A DNA stretch of 64,000 bases from Actinospineispora eucalypti (GTDB taxonomy: Bacteria > Actinomycetota > Actinomycetes > Mycobacteriales > Pseudonocardiaceae): NCBI GenBank assembly GCA_014208095.1, contig JACHMT010000001.1:1612001-1676000 (forward strand), in the 5' to 3' direction. This document shows positions 1 through 8,707 of the stretch, in pieces (within the stretch, counting starts at the first letter, position 1; every line of letters begins with the position of its first letter). Under the pieces are notes generated by a model, which was not told where the DNA came from, did not search any database, and saw only the letters and a program-made list of their open reading frames with translations. A program made the position numbers and the translations under genes.

Positions 1-238
1 ATTCGCCGACCAGACTTCCCGGCACACCTGCCGCGCACCGTACCGGTGGCTGCCTCGGTGCGGCGGGTCAGGGTCTGGCGGCGCACGCACGTACCCCCGG
101 ATCGGCCGGCCAGGATTGCCGCGAGCCTTCTCAAGCGCGACGGTGTACCGGCGTTATGCGTGACCTCCGGCGGTGGCAGCGGGGCTACACTCGGTGTGAG
201 CCCCTCGCAACGTTTCGATGACCGAGGAGGGCTTCGCC

Positions 239-1129
239 ATGACCGTCCTGCTCACGATGCTTGTGATCCTCGCGCTGGCCACAGCGGTGCTGGCTGGTAA
301 CTCGTTGCGTCAGGTGCAGCAGTACCAGCGCGGGGTGGTGCTCAGATTCGGCCGGCTGCTGCCCAACGTGCGGGAACCGGGCCTGCGGGTGATCGTCCCG
401 TTCGTGGACAAGATGATCAAAGTGTCCCGCCGGACGGTGGTGCTGGACATCCCCGCGCAGAGCGCGATCACCAGGGACAACGTCTCCATCGGGGTGGACG
501 CGGTCGTCTACTTCCGGGTGGATGACGTGGTGAAGTCGGTGATCAACGTGGAGAACTACGTGCAGGCCACTTCGCAGGTGGCGCGCACCTCGCTGCGCTC
601 GGTGATCGGCCGGGCCGATCTGGACACCCTGCTGTCGGACCGGGAGCAGATCAACGGCGAGCTCAAGGCCGTGATCGATACACCCACCGAGGATTGGGGT
701 ATCCGCATCGACCGGGTGGAGGTGAAGGACATCTCCCTGCCGGAGGGGATGCGCCGCTCCATGTCCCGGCAGGCCGAGGCCGAGCGGGAGCGGCGGGCCA
801 GGGTGATCGCCGCCGACGCCGAGCTGCGCGCATCCACCAAGCTGGCCGCCGCCGCGCAGGCGATGTCCGCCACCCCCGGCGCCCTGCAGCTGCGGCTGCT
901 GCAGACGGTCGCCGACGTGGCCACCGAGAAGAACAGCACCCTGGTCATGCCCTTCCCGGTGGAGATGCTGCGCTTCTTCGAGCACGCGACCGGCATCGAC
1001 CAGGCCAGCAAACCGGCCGAGGCGCCACCGGAGCAACGCACCGCGCCGCCCGCCGAGCTCGAGCCACCCGCCGCACCGCCGCGGGCGGCTACCACAGACC
1101 TCCGGGCAGATCCCGAATCAGCGCGGTGA
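239..1129 (+). CDS. SPFH-domain (stomatin/slipin-like) membrane protein
   Basis: This is a probable membrane scaffold protein of the SPFH (stomatin, prohibitin, flotillin, HflK/C) superfamily. One N-terminal hydrophobic segment (about residues 2-20) is followed by the typical region with VLRFGRLLPNVREPGLRVIV, then the SPFH beta domain, an Ala/Glu/Arg-rich helical stretch (about 175-225) and a Pro/Ala-rich tail. The ATG at 239 is preferred over the in-frame ATG at 218 because GAGGAGG at 224-230 lies 8 nt upstream of it. Its 3' end overlaps the convergent DUF1707 gene by 41 nt. Family assignment is firm; the physiological role (membrane quality control or microdomains) is inferred from the family only. 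Confidence 0.9.
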   Translation: MTVLLTMLVILALATAVLAGNSLRQVQQYQRGVVLRFGRLLPNVREPGLRVIVPFVDKMIKVSRRTVVLDIPAQSAITRDNVSIGVDAVVYFRVDDVVKSVINVENYVQATSQVARTSLRSVIGRADLDTLLSDREQINGELKAVIDTPTEDWGIRIDRVEVKDISLPEGMRRSMSRQAEAERERRARVIAADAELRASTKLAAAAQAMSATPGALQLRLLQTVADVATEKNSTLVMPFPVEMLRFFEHATGIDQASKPAEAPPEQRTAPPAELEPPAAPPRAATTDLRADPESAR

Positions 1130-1277
1130 GCTGACGGTACGTCTTCGCCGCGTAGGCGGACGCGACCCGCTGGTCGAACTCGTCGGTCGTCAAACAACCG
1201 CTGCTGAACGCTCGCCGCAGACGGTCGACGGTGCTCTGCCGATCGGCATCCGAGGCCCTCGGATCCGCCCCATCCAT
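1089..1277 (-). CDS. DUF1707 (SHOCT-like) small protein
   Basis: This 62-residue protein consists almost wholly of a DUF1707 domain: RASDADRQSTVDRLRRAF, then GCLTTDEFDQRV and AYAAKTYRQLTALIRDLP. The motif is very common in actinobacteria, usually at the N terminus of small membrane-associated proteins; here no membrane segment follows, so this is a short form. Function is unknown. It is convergent with the SPFH gene and overlaps its last 41 nt, which may couple their mRNA levels, though that is inference. Confidence 0.85.
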   Translation of the reverse strand: MDGADPRASDADRQSTVDRLRRAFSSGCLTTDEFDQRVASAYAAKTYRQLTALIRDLPGGLW

Positions 1278-1559
1278 ATGCCACCTGGCCCTTAAACTTT
1301 GCGGGACGACTGGCGTATCCAGCCTACGTACCCGTCTCGCAAACCGGCCCGCGTCGATGACGTTTCCCGCGGATCGGCGCGCTTTCCGCCAACGCTCGAG
1401 GTTGATCTTTTGGGATTTTCGAACCTTAACGTTCGGTTGCGTGCGCTTTACTGACAGATCGGTGACCCCTCAGGATGTGCTCAGTCAGTCGCTGAGCGTT
1501 GCGACTCCCGGTCCGCGACGCACCGAACCCTATGCCGGCCGCGCCAGGAGGCTCCACCC

Positions 1560-2972
1560 ATGAACGACGTCCTCACCACGATCGACTCGTTCGTCTGGGG
1601 TCCGTTCCTGCTGATCCCGTTGCTGCTCGGCACGGGCATCTACCTGACAATCCGCCTGCGTGGATTGCAGATCCGCAAACTCGGCTACGCACTCTGGATG
1701 GCGCTGGTCAAGCGCAAGGAATCCGACGCCGACGGCGACATCTCCCACTACCAGGCTCTGTCGTTGGCGCTGGCCGCCACGGTCGGCGTCGGCAACATCG
1801 CCGGCGTCGGCACCGCCATCCACCTCGGCGGCCCGGGCGCGCTGTTCTGGATCTGGGTCACCGGCCTGGTCGGCATGGCCACCAAGTACTCCGAAGCCTT
1901 CCTCGGTGTGCGGTTTCGCACCACCAACCGGCGCGGCGAGCAGACCGGTGGCCCGATGTATTACCTGAGCCGGGGCATCAACAACCGGTTCGGCAGCGTG
2001 CTGGCGGTCTCGTTCGCGGTGTTCGGGGTTCTCGCGTCGTTCGGGATCGGCAACATGACCCAGGCCAACAGCGTCGCCGAAGCCATCAACGGCCAATGGG
2101 GCATCGCGCACTGGATCACCGGCCTGATCATCACCGTGCTGGCCGGGCTGGTCATCATCGGCGGAGTAAAGCGCCTCGGGGCTGTGGCCTCGGCTTTTGT
2201 CCCGGTGATGATCGTGTTCTACGTTCTCGGATCCTGCGTGGTGCTCGCGCTCAACGTCAGCGAGCTGCCCGCCGCGTTCGCGCTGATCTTCACCGACGCG
2301 TTCACCGGCACCGCCGCGGCCGGCGGGTTCGCCGGGGCGGGGATCCTGCTGGCCATCCAGTACGGCGTCGCGCGCGGGATCTTCTCCAACGAGTCCGGCC
2401 TCGGCACCGGCGGCATCGCCGCCGCCGCCGCGCAGACCAGCCAACCCGTGCGCCAGGCGCTGGTGTCGATGACCCAAACCTTCATCGACACCCTGGTCGT
2501 GGTCTCCTTCACCGGCCTGGTCATCGTGGTCACCGGCACCTGGCGGCTGATCGACCCCAACGCCGACACCCCGGGTGGCGGGTTCACCGGCGCGGCGCCC
2601 ACCCGCGAGGCATTCGCCGCCGACCTGGGCACCGCCGGCGGCCTGATCGTGGCCATCGGCATCATGTTCTTCGCCTTCTCCACCCTGCTCGGCTGGTCCT
2701 ACTACGGCGAACGCTGCATCGAGCGCCTCTTCGGCACCAGCACCGTGCAGGCCTACCGCCTGGTCTTCGTCGTGATCATCTTCGTGGGGTCGGTCACCGA
2801 GCTCGAGCTGGTGTGGAACTTCTCCGACATCATGAACGGCCTGATGGCACTGCCCAACCTCATCGGGCTGATCATCCTGAGCCCGTTGATCGTGCGCGAA
2901 ACACGGGCCTTCTTCGCCCAACCCGACTGGAAAGTCATGGCCGACGTCGGGAACGGCACCACGCGGTCCTAA
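1560..2972 (+). CDS. Alanine/glycine:cation symporter (AGCS family)
   Basis: This 470-residue polytopic protein belongs to the AGCS family, which imports alanine or glycine with Na+ or H+. The signature [20 protein letters not shown] (about 71-90) and the region around [11 protein letters not shown] are typical, and the length matches the family. About ten hydrophobic segments are visible. The ATG start has AGGAGG at 1547-1552. The gene stands alone and is followed by a strong hairpin terminator, so it is probably monocistronic. The 280 nt upstream contain no recognised riboswitch. Confidence 0.93.
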   Translation: MNDVLTTIDSFVWGPFLLIPLLLGTGIYLTIRLRGLQIRKLGYALWMALVKRKESDADGDISHYQALSLALAATVGVGNIAGVGTAIHLGGPGALFWIWVTGLVGMATKYSEAFLGVRFRTTNRRGEQTGGPMYYLSRGINNRFGSVLAVSFAVFGVLASFGIGNMTQANSVAEAINGQWGIAHWITGLIITVLAGLVIIGGVKRLGAVASAFVPVMIVFYVLGSCVVLALNVSELPAAFALIFTDAFTGTAAAGGFAGAGILLAIQYGVARGIFSNESGLGTGGIAAAAAQTSQPVRQALVSMTQTFIDTLVVVSFTGLVIVVTGTWRLIDPNADTPGGGFTGAAPTREAFAADLGTAGGLIVAIGIMFFAFSTLLGWSYYGERCIERLFGTSTVQAYRLVFVVIIFVGSVTELELVWNFSDIMNGLMALPNLIGLIILSPLIVRETRAFFAQPDWKVMADVGNGTTRS

Positions 2973-2990
2973 CCGCGCGGCCGTCACCCC

Positions 2991-3033
2991 AGGACCACGC
3001 CGCGCCGGCAAGTAATAGGCGCGGCGTGGTCCT
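2991..3033 (+). terminator. Hairpin terminator after the AGCS gene
   Basis: A perfect 16-bp inverted repeat (2991-3006 with 3018-3033, arms AGGACCACGCCGCGCC and complement) encloses an 11-nt loop, 18 nt after the symporter stop codon. There is no T-run, as is usual for high-GC actinobacterial terminators. From the hairpin to 3347 I see only the upstream region of the next gene. Confidence 0.85.
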
Positions 3034-3347
3034 GCCAATTCCGGCGCCCCCGTTGGGCACCTGAGTGCCGCCGCGGCACTGATGGCCGCCGCCATGGCCG
3101 CGCTCCGACGCGGCTCTCGTCGAAGAAACGCGCGAACGCCCGCACACCGCCGACCGGCGAACTCGAAAATCGTCCGGACGCAGGCCGTGAGGGCCAGAAC
3201 GCGATGACCATCTCGACGCGCCGCCCAGAGGATCATCCATCCGACTTCCCCAGACTCGCTGGGCGCGATCAGGCGTAGACTGGTTCGCGGGCGCGCCGGG
3301 AAGGCTGGTCGGCACTTCGATGACCGCCGCGCAAAAGGGTGTCCGCC

Positions 3348-3689
3348 ATGACCGCAGCCCTCCCACCCGAACCCCGCAAGCCCGCCCCCCTCACCCCCAG
3401 CGAACAGTGCGCTTTCGCCGACATCACCGACCGCCTCGCCGGGAACGACACCAACCTAGCCGCGAGCACGGCACAGAATGACGCGGCACACGAGGACTGG
3501 GTGCCGATCCGCCTTGGCCTGCCGGCTCTGTTCAAGCCGGTGGCGCTACGGACGCTCACACTCGCGGTTCTCGGGCTCGCTGTCGTGCTCACGCCCGCCG
3601 CATGGTGGTCGGTTCTGGCGCTATCGCTCGTCATGTTCGGACTGCCGTGCCTGGTCCTGTTCCTCATCGACCGCGAGAACCGCGCCTGA
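3348..3689 (+). CDS. DUF3040 small membrane protein
   Basis: This 113-residue protein has an N-terminal DUF3040-type motif (LTPSEQCAFADITDRLAGND, the version of the usual LSEHEQR...IE..L..DDP) followed by two hydrophobic segments near the C terminus (about residues 65-85 and 86-105). Function is unknown; such proteins are small inner-membrane proteins of actinobacteria. The ATG at 3348 is chosen over the GTG at 3339 because AAAAGGG at 3333-3339 is correctly spaced for it. It is a single gene with no obvious partner. Confidence 0.75.
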   Translation: MTAALPPEPRKPAPLTPSEQCAFADITDRLAGNDTNLAASTAQNDAAHEDWVPIRLGLPALFKPVALRTLTLAVLGLAVVLTPAAWWSVLALSLVMFGLPCLVLFLIDRENRA

Positions 3690-3896
3690 CCCGCCGCCCG
3701 GCAACCCGACCGCTCCGCGTAACCCCACGGCCAGGTGCGCGAGATGGCGGCAAAGCGCGGTGCGGTCCGCGCGGGTCGCCGCCGGACGGGAATGGTGTCT
3801 ATGCGATTAGCCGTGGCGCGGGCTCGCCGCGTTCTCGATTCGCGAGAGTCGCCGAGAACGAACCGGGGTGTCTCGGCGTCATTCCTGACTTATTGA

Positions 3897-4517
3897 TCAG
3901 CCGGCCGTGGCGCGCAGCGCGCCGTAGCGCCGTGTGAGGAGGTGGTCTCTGTTCAGCGGCGAGTGCGCCTGATCTGGTGCGACCTTGTTGCGGACACCCA
4001 CCGAGTTGAGCACGCCGAACATGCGGACCAGATGGACGAGGCGCAGGTCGTCTTCGTCGGTCGGGCGGGGATCGGGGCCGCCGGCCAGGGTGAGGGTGCG
4101 TTCCAAGTGGCGGACATCCCAGTGTAGGCCGGCTTGCTGGGCGGCGCCGACCAGGTCGTGGCGCACGGCGGCCGGTGGTAGTCCGCACAGCCGCTGAAAG
4201 TCCAGCTCATCGAGCGGGAAGAGCCGGTCGTGCTCGCGTAGGTAGGCCAGTTCGAGCGCGTGGGAATGGCCGTAGGTGCAGTACTGGCAGCCGTTGACCA
4301 GTGAGATGGCCACGCACAGCAGGTGTGTACGGACAGGCCCGAACGTGGCGAGCGTGTGCTGGTAGCGCGGCATGTTGCGGCAAAACCACGCGAGGGCGTG
4401 CCAAGCGCCGAGTTGCGCCACGGCGGGCGCGAAGAGTCGAGGCCGGAATCCCCACAGCAGCTTGCACGTGGCCTCGAGCAACAGCGTCACGGCATGCACC
4501 GAGGCCTGGGCTGCCAT
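3897..4517 (-). CDS. AhpD-like / carboxymuconolactone decarboxylase-fold protein
   Basis: The central motif CQYCTYGHSHALELAY carries the CxxC and downstream histidine typical of AhpD-like peroxidases, which reduce peroxides through a disulfide-forming CxxC pair. The protein is about 206 residues, with an N-terminal helical part (HAVTLLLEATCKLLWGFRP). A longer frame begins at 4565, but the ATG at 4517 has GGGAG at the right distance and is preferred. It is monocistronic as far as can be seen. A dyad at 4566-4581 lies in its upstream region. The peroxidase role is inferred from the motif; an electron donor is not encoded nearby. Confidence 0.75.
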   Translation of the reverse strand: MAAQASVHAVTLLLEATCKLLWGFRPRLFAPAVAQLGAWHALAWFCRNMPRYQHTLATFGPVRTHLLCVAISLVNGCQYCTYGHSHALELAYLREHDRLFPLDELDFQRLCGLPPAAVRHDLVGAAQQAGLHWDVRHLERTLTLAGGPDPRPTDEDDLRLVHLVRMFGVLNSVGVRNKVAPDQAHSPLNRDHLLTRRYGALRATAG

Positions 4518-4565
4518 CGACGTCTCCCGCTGCGTAGCTGATCGCTCACGCTGAGCAAGAACCAA

Positions 4566-4581
4566 CTGTAACGTACTACAG
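4566..4581. promoter_or_regulatory. Imperfect dyad upstream of the AhpD-like gene
   Basis: CTGTA at 4566-4570 and TACAG at 4577-4581 form an inverted pair around ACGTAC, about 50 nt upstream of the AhpD-like start. It loosely resembles the GTAGT-n-TACA arrangement of the repeated motif at 32310 and 34157. It may be an operator; this is weak evidence. Confidence 0.3.
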
Positions 4582-5033
4582 GCAGGTGAATGAGGCAGGG
4601 GGTGCTCTGGAGGATTTCACGACTCACAGTGATCTTCCGCCCGCGAACGGCGCGCGAAGAGAGCGCTGCCGCCACGCGCGAGGCGGTGGCGGCGCGCGAG
4701 GTGGACGAGAATGACCCGGACGGCCGGCGCCGGGTGGCGCATCGTGTCTGCGGCCCCGAGATCGCTGACCCGTCCCGGCGCGAGGTGAGTGTTGTCGAGG
4801 CGCCGGCGTTTGTTGCGCCGTAACGCCGTTCGCGCGGATAGCGAGGTGGCAGAGGTGGCATTGCGGGTGATCGAGAACGTGCCGGGCTGTTCGCGCCCGC
4901 GTGGTTAGTGGAATATCGAAGCCCTACAACAACACAGGCCACATCGTTTCACCCGGAGTCCGGCGAGTCGCGCCAGGCTTTCGTGGCTTCCTCGCATGCC
5001 TGGTGGCTTGCGCGCCATCGCGGAACCTCGCTA
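4582..5033. other. Non-coding or unrecognised stretch
   Basis: Open frames exist on both strands (for example 4590-4823 +), but none has a convincing ribosome binding site, recognisable motif or family-like composition. I see no repeat or hairpin of note. Confidence 0.5.
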
Positions 5034-5774
5034 TCACCCGAGTTTGCGGCTGCTCAACACGTACGAGGCGCGAATGATCTGTGGATCGCGCGGTGGCGTT
5101 GTATCGGGGCCTTGGTCCTGTGCATGCTCATTCGCACGGGTGTCACGCTCGGTCGCTCCGAGTCCAGCGAGGACCGGATCACGGCCGCTGATTGTTGTGC
5201 TCGCCGTCCTGCGCTCCTGACACGCGCCTCCGCCCCCGGCGGCGGGTAGCGGTCGATGCCCAACTTGGCTGCGCTGCAGCGTTCGGTGAACAGCGAGGGC
5301 GAGAGCCGGGCCGGCGCGCAGCGCGGCGCGGTGTGTCGGATGTTTGGGTGCGTAGCGGCCGAGGATGTCGCTGATCCACTCCTCGTAGCTCAGCCGCTCG
5401 CCGACGGGGCCGGTGGTGAGGTCGGCTGTGGCCAGCGCGTCGTGCAGCGGTGAATCTTGATAGGGGAACTCGGCGAGCAGCGTGTGGGCGAGACCGCGTT
5501 CGGCGGCCTCGAAGCGGGCGCCGGAATGGTGCGCGACCAGGATGACCACCACCGCCGGCCAGCCTGTGGCACGCAGGTAGCGGGCGGCGTCGAGCGAGTG
5601 AAATCCGGTGTGGCAGATCCGCGGCGAGTACCCGATGTCGTGCAGCCACGCCGCCGCGACCAGCGGCGCCCGCTGCTCCACTGGCACCGCCGGCGCCAGC
5701 TCCGCAGCCCGCCAGGCGACGCCTTGCACGTGGAGCCAACGGCGGCCCAGCGGCGCGACGAATCGTTCCGCCAT
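5034..5774 (-). CDS. HD-domain phosphohydrolase-like protein
   Basis: The N-terminal 160 residues form a metal-dependent HD domain: RWLHVQGVAWRA (first His), AAWLHDIGYSP (HD pair), TGFHSLDAARYL and LVAHHSGARFEA, followed by a segment with ALATADLTTGPVG. HD proteins hydrolyse phosphoester or nucleotide bonds; the substrate is not known. The ATG at 5774 has GAGG 8 nt upstream; the frame stays open to 6089, but that extension looks non-coding. The last 80 or so residues (from about SQVGHRPLPA) are compositionally unlike a folded domain and read like out-of-frame sequence, so the true C terminus may be lost or shifted. Confidence 0.7.
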   Translation of the reverse strand: MAERFVAPLGRRWLHVQGVAWRAAELAPAVPVEQRAPLVAAAWLHDIGYSPRICHTGFHSLDAARYLRATGWPAVVVILVAHHSGARFEAAERGLAHTLLAEFPYQDSPLHDALATADLTTGPVGERLSYEEWISDILGRYAPKHPTHRAALRAGPALALAVHRTLQRSQVGHRPLPAAGGGGACQERRTASTTISGRDPVLAGLGATERDTRANEHAQDQGPDTTPPRDPQIIRASYVLSSRKLG

Positions 5775-6175
5775 GGCGGGAGCCTCGTGGAGGTCCACAA
5801 ACCCACAAGAGTAGCGGCGCACGACGTGATCGGCGGCCGGCTCACCCGAATGCCCGACGACCAACCGGTTCGCCGCCGGGATCTCGTAGAGCGCCGCGCC
5901 CCTGAGGCGAGGGCGCTGGTCGTGGTGGAGGTGCCGGAGGCAGCGTGCCCGACACGCGCGATAGCCCGTGCCACCCTCGACGAGCACGGCCTCGGCGGGC
6001 GAGTTCCAAAGGGGACGTCGAGCCGATCGTGGCCGCAGGTGGTGGCCATGCACGTCATCACACGAGAGGAATCTGCGGCGGTGACTCAACGAAGCCGCTC
6101 AGGTACGCGCCAACCGCGGACCCCAGCCGCGCCAACGGCGGCAGACAGCCTCCGGTACAGGATCTATCGACGCGC
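5775..6175. other. Gap with no supported gene
   Basis: This 400-nt stretch holds only the upstream extension of the HD frame and shadow frames. No start with a binding site, no hairpin and no repeat was recognised. Confidence 0.4.
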
Positions 6176-6504
6176 TCAGCGCCCAACCGGCAGGCGAAGG
6201 ATCAGTGTGGCGTCATCCTCAGGATCGGGCACGACACAGAAGCCGGCGGCGCGTAGCGCCTCATCTCGTCGATCAGCTGCGGCGGGTCTTGCTCACAGTC
6301 GACGAAGAACACCTCGCGACCGCTTGCGGCAGTGACCACAAAACCGCCGGCAGCCTCGTCACGTTCGCTCCAGTCCCGGCACCCAGCTCGCCGCAGCACA
6401 TCACGGACCGTTTCCGCATCGCGGTCTCGCTGGGTCCGTAACCGCCGGTCACCCAGACCCCAACCGAAACCAGAACCATCATCGGACGGCGCTCTCAACC
6501 TCAC
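6176..6504 (-). pseudogene. Small conserved-type protein, frameshifted
   Basis: The frame ending at 6202 runs VLRRAGC..., AAGGFVVTAASGREVFFVD and CEQDPPQLIDE, then turns into random-looking sequence. The neighbouring frame continues in protein-like fashion with EALRAAGFCVVPDPEDDATL and stops at 6176. The two halves read as one short protein, with a shift near 6250-6280. I recognise the style (short actinobacterial proteins ending in a VVPDPEDD-type tail) but no function. The start is uncertain; no clear binding site precedes the GTG at 6504. Confidence 0.55.
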
Positions 6505-6685
6505 CTACGAAACGTTAAGACGATCCCCGGCTCGGGTACCCCCGGACAACCTGACGATCACCTGACGAACGCCGGCGCATCACCCAGCCAACGGCGCGCG
6601 CGCCGTTGAGAAGCGGTGATTGGCCCCTGCTGAGGCGGTTCACGCCATACTCGGTGCGAGATTGGTGGACGGAACGGAGGGCGTC

Positions 6686-7108
6686 ATGGATCCCGACGAG
6701 GTCGATGACGAGGTGTTTGAGCAACTCGACCAGCTGGACACCCTGGATTCGCGGGGACCGGCCGACCCGTTGGATGAGGGTTGGTCACCGCCGGAGCGCC
6801 CGTGGGCGGTGGACGATTGGGGTGTCACTGCCCGCGAGGAGGCCGAGGGGGAAGGGCTGGAGCGCCGGCTGGCCCGCGAGATCCCCGAGTCCTGGGGTGC
6901 CGAGGAGGAGGGGGACGGGCTCGGTGACACGTCGGACACCGACGGTGAGCTGAGGGACGATCAGGTCGGAGATCTGCGCGCCGGGCGGCTCACGACCGGC
7001 GGGAACGACCGAGGTGATCACGAGCCGTACGCCGAGGATGTCGGGGTGGACGGTGCGGCGGCGTCGGCGGAGGAGGCAGCCGTGCACCTCATCGACCGGG
7101 AGGTTTGA
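6686..7108 (+). CDS. DUF5709 family acidic protein
   Basis: This 140-residue acidic protein matches DUF5709 in layout: LDTLDSRGPADPLDEGWSPP, ERPWAVDDWGVTAREEAEGE and LERRLAREIPE, ending in a loosely conserved acidic tail. The family is actinobacterial and of unknown function. The ATG at 6686 has GGAGGG just upstream; an earlier in-frame start at 6620 lacks one. The gene is monocistronic and is followed by about 250 nt of unassigned sequence before the transposase remnant. Confidence 0.8.
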   Translation: MDPDEVDDEVFEQLDQLDTLDSRGPADPLDEGWSPPERPWAVDDWGVTAREEAEGEGLERRLAREIPESWGAEEEGDGLGDTSDTDGELRDDQVGDLRAGRLTTGGNDRGDHEPYAEDVGVDGAAASAEEAAVHLIDREV

Positions 7109-7361
7109 CAGTGCCTGCGGTCCGCCGCGACCCAGTCGGCGAGATGAGCATGATTACGACCTAACGTCGACGGCGGGGACTTTGGCCCGCGCCACAGGCC
7201 AGGCCAGCGAGCTCAATCCCGAGCTGGCTGTGCAGCTGCTTGCCGGTGTCCGCGAACGATGCGCGACTCGTTCCGTGGCCGCCCCGACCAGCGCGTTCGG
7301 CCGGCCTGCGAGCCGTCGGACGGGAGTGGGTCAGCGCGTCGAATGCCCTGGCACGATATAA

Positions 7362-7750
7362 CAGATCTACCGCGGCGTCGGGTTCAACCTGCCGGTCCCC
7401 GACGCGGTCGGCGCCGTCGTCGAACAGGTGCCGGTGCCCATCGCCGTCGTGTCCGACAACGGGTCATGCTTTCGCGGCGAGACCTTCGCCCAAGCCTTTG
7501 CCGTCCCCGATCCGCTGCTGCGCCACGTGCGCACCCGGGTGTGCTCCCCGCGGACCAACGGCGTGGTGGAGCGGTTCTTCGGCATCCTGAAGTACGAACA
7601 CCTCTACCGGGCCATGATCTGAGACGGTGACGCGCTGTCGGTCGAGGTCAACTGGTTTCGCCAGGTCTACAACACCATCCGACCCACCAGGCCCTCGGCG
7701 ATCGCACCCCATACGCGGCCTCCCTCGCCAGTCCGGACCCCGCCCGCTGA
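7362..7750 (+). pseudogene. IS3/IS481-type transposase remnant (integrase core)
   Basis: The C-terminal part of a DDE transposase is visible: AVVSDNGSCFRGETFAQAF (second catalytic Asp region) and RTRVCSPRTNGVVERFFGIL (with the catalytic Glu), then EHLYRAMI followed by an in-frame TGA at 7620-7622. Reading on in the same frame gives DGDALSVEVNWFRQVYNTIR, and a further shift restores QALGDRTPYAASLASPD before a stop at 7748-7750. The 5' half is missing (stop at 7359-7361). So it carries a truncation, a nonsense codon and a frameshift, and is inactive. Confidence 0.85.
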
Positions 7751-7806
7751 ATCCGGCCAGGATCCGGCGCGGGACACGTCCGACTTCGGCGGGTAGCCGG
7801 TTGGGG

Positions 7807-8181
7807 CTATTCGGGGCGGAGAGGGGATCCGACGCGGTGGAGGGTGCCGTCGGGGTCGACGTAGCCGAATTCCCGCAGCCCGTAGTCGGTGTCGCGTGGT
7901 TCGCCCAGGCAGCCCGGCAGGCCGGCGGCCGCCCATTCGGTGTGCACGGCGTTCGCGTCGGAAACGTAGAGATACACCACGGCCCCGTCGCACTCGGGCG
8001 AATGCCGGGCGGACTCGGTGAGGTGCAGCGATACCTGGCCGCGATCGGCGTAGCCGTATCGGGCATCGCCGGAGTAGGCGCGGGTGGTGAAGCCCAGTTG
8101 GCGGTAGCGGTCCAGGGCCGCGTCCAGGTCTCGGACCGGGATCACGGGCGCCACGTCCCGGAAAACGATGGGGTCGGCCAC
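7807..8181 (-). CDS. VOC-superfamily (glyoxalase/bleomycin-resistance-like) protein
   Basis: This 124-residue protein has the single-domain vicinal oxygen chelate layout: VAPVIPVRDLDAALDRYRQL at the start, RGQVSLHLTES in the middle and LREFGYVDPDGTLHRVG at the end. Such proteins either bind drugs as dimers or act as metal-dependent lyases or dioxygenases. It is divergent from merR with 91 nt between the starts, so a link to the mercury locus is possible but not shown. Substrate unknown. Confidence 0.85.
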   Translation of the reverse strand: MADPIVFRDVAPVIPVRDLDAALDRYRQLGFTTRAYSGDARYGYADRGQVSLHLTESARHSPECDGAVVYLYVSDANAVHTEWAAAGLPGCLGEPRDTDYGLREFGYVDPDGTLHRVGSPLRPE

Positions 8182-8235
8182 GACGGCTCACCCTGCTCGA
8201 TCGAGATCACCGACGCAAGAACGGATGCCGCGGGC

Positions 8236-8266
8236 TTGACTCTGTAGGCGGGTACGGGGTTCAGGA
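8236..8266 (+). promoter_or_regulatory. MerR-type promoter/operator of merR-merB
   Basis: TTGACT (8236-8241) and TCAGGA (8261-8266) are separated by 19 bp, the long spacer that MerR activators require. The spacer contains CTGTAG-GCGG-GTACGG, an imperfect version of the CCGTAC-n4-GTACGG dyad of the Tn501 mer operator. The merR ATG lies only 6 nt after the -10 box, so the transcript is probably leaderless. Confidence 0.75.
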
Positions 8267-8272
8267 TGGGCC

Positions 8273-8707
8273 ATGCGCACAAGCGAGCTGGCCGGACAAG
8301 CGGGTGTGAACGTGGAGACGCTGCGCTACTACGAGCGTCGCGGCCTGGTGGACCATCCACCTCGCACACCGGGCGGCTATCGGAACTATCCACCGAACGC
8401 GGTGGAGGTGCTGCGGTTCATCAAACGCGCCCAACAGCTCGGGTTCAGCCTCGACGAGGTGGAGGAACTGCTGCACCTCGACGCGGGCGGCCCGGACGGC
8501 TGCGAGACCGCCCGTGCGCTTGCCCAGGCCCGCCACGCCGATCTGGAGGCCCGGATCGCGGACCTGCAACGCATGCGTGAGGGCCTCGCCGAGCTGCTCG
8601 CTACCTGCGAGCTGCCCCGGGCCGACCGCATCTGCCCACTATTGGACGCGATCAACAACCCGCCGGACACTTCCCAGATCACCCCCTCGGCCGGGAGCCG
8701 GCGATGA
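8273..8707 (+). CDS. merR: Mercury(II)-responsive MerR regulator
   Basis: The protein has the N-terminal MerR helix-turn-helix (TLRYYERRGLVDHPPRTPGG), a dimerisation helix and three cysteines at residues 77, 112 and 121. Their spacing (35 and 9) is the same as Cys82, Cys117 and Cys126 of Tn501 MerR, the Hg(II) ligands. This supports mercury sensing rather than another MerR specificity. Length is 144 residues, as usual. Its stop overlaps the next gene in ATGA, so merR and merB are translationally coupled. A MerR-type operator sits directly upstream and implies autoregulation. Confidence 0.92.
   Translation: MRTSELAGQAGVNVETLRYYERRGLVDHPPRTPGGYRNYPPNAVEVLRFIKRAQQLGFSLDEVEELLHLDAGGPDGCETARALAQARHADLEARIADLQRMREGLAELLATCELPRADRICPLLDAINNPPDTSQITPSAGSRR

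Noticed and set aside
1278-1559. Riboswitch upstream of the alanine/glycine symporter
   Set aside because: No conserved glycine-riboswitch core could be recognised; only short inverted repeats are present.
1530-3236. A 568-codon minus-strand frame
   Set aside because: Shadow of the AGCS symporter gene.
4590-4823. 77-residue plus-strand frame
   Set aside because: No ribosome binding site or family resemblance; overlaps an equally open frame on the other strand.
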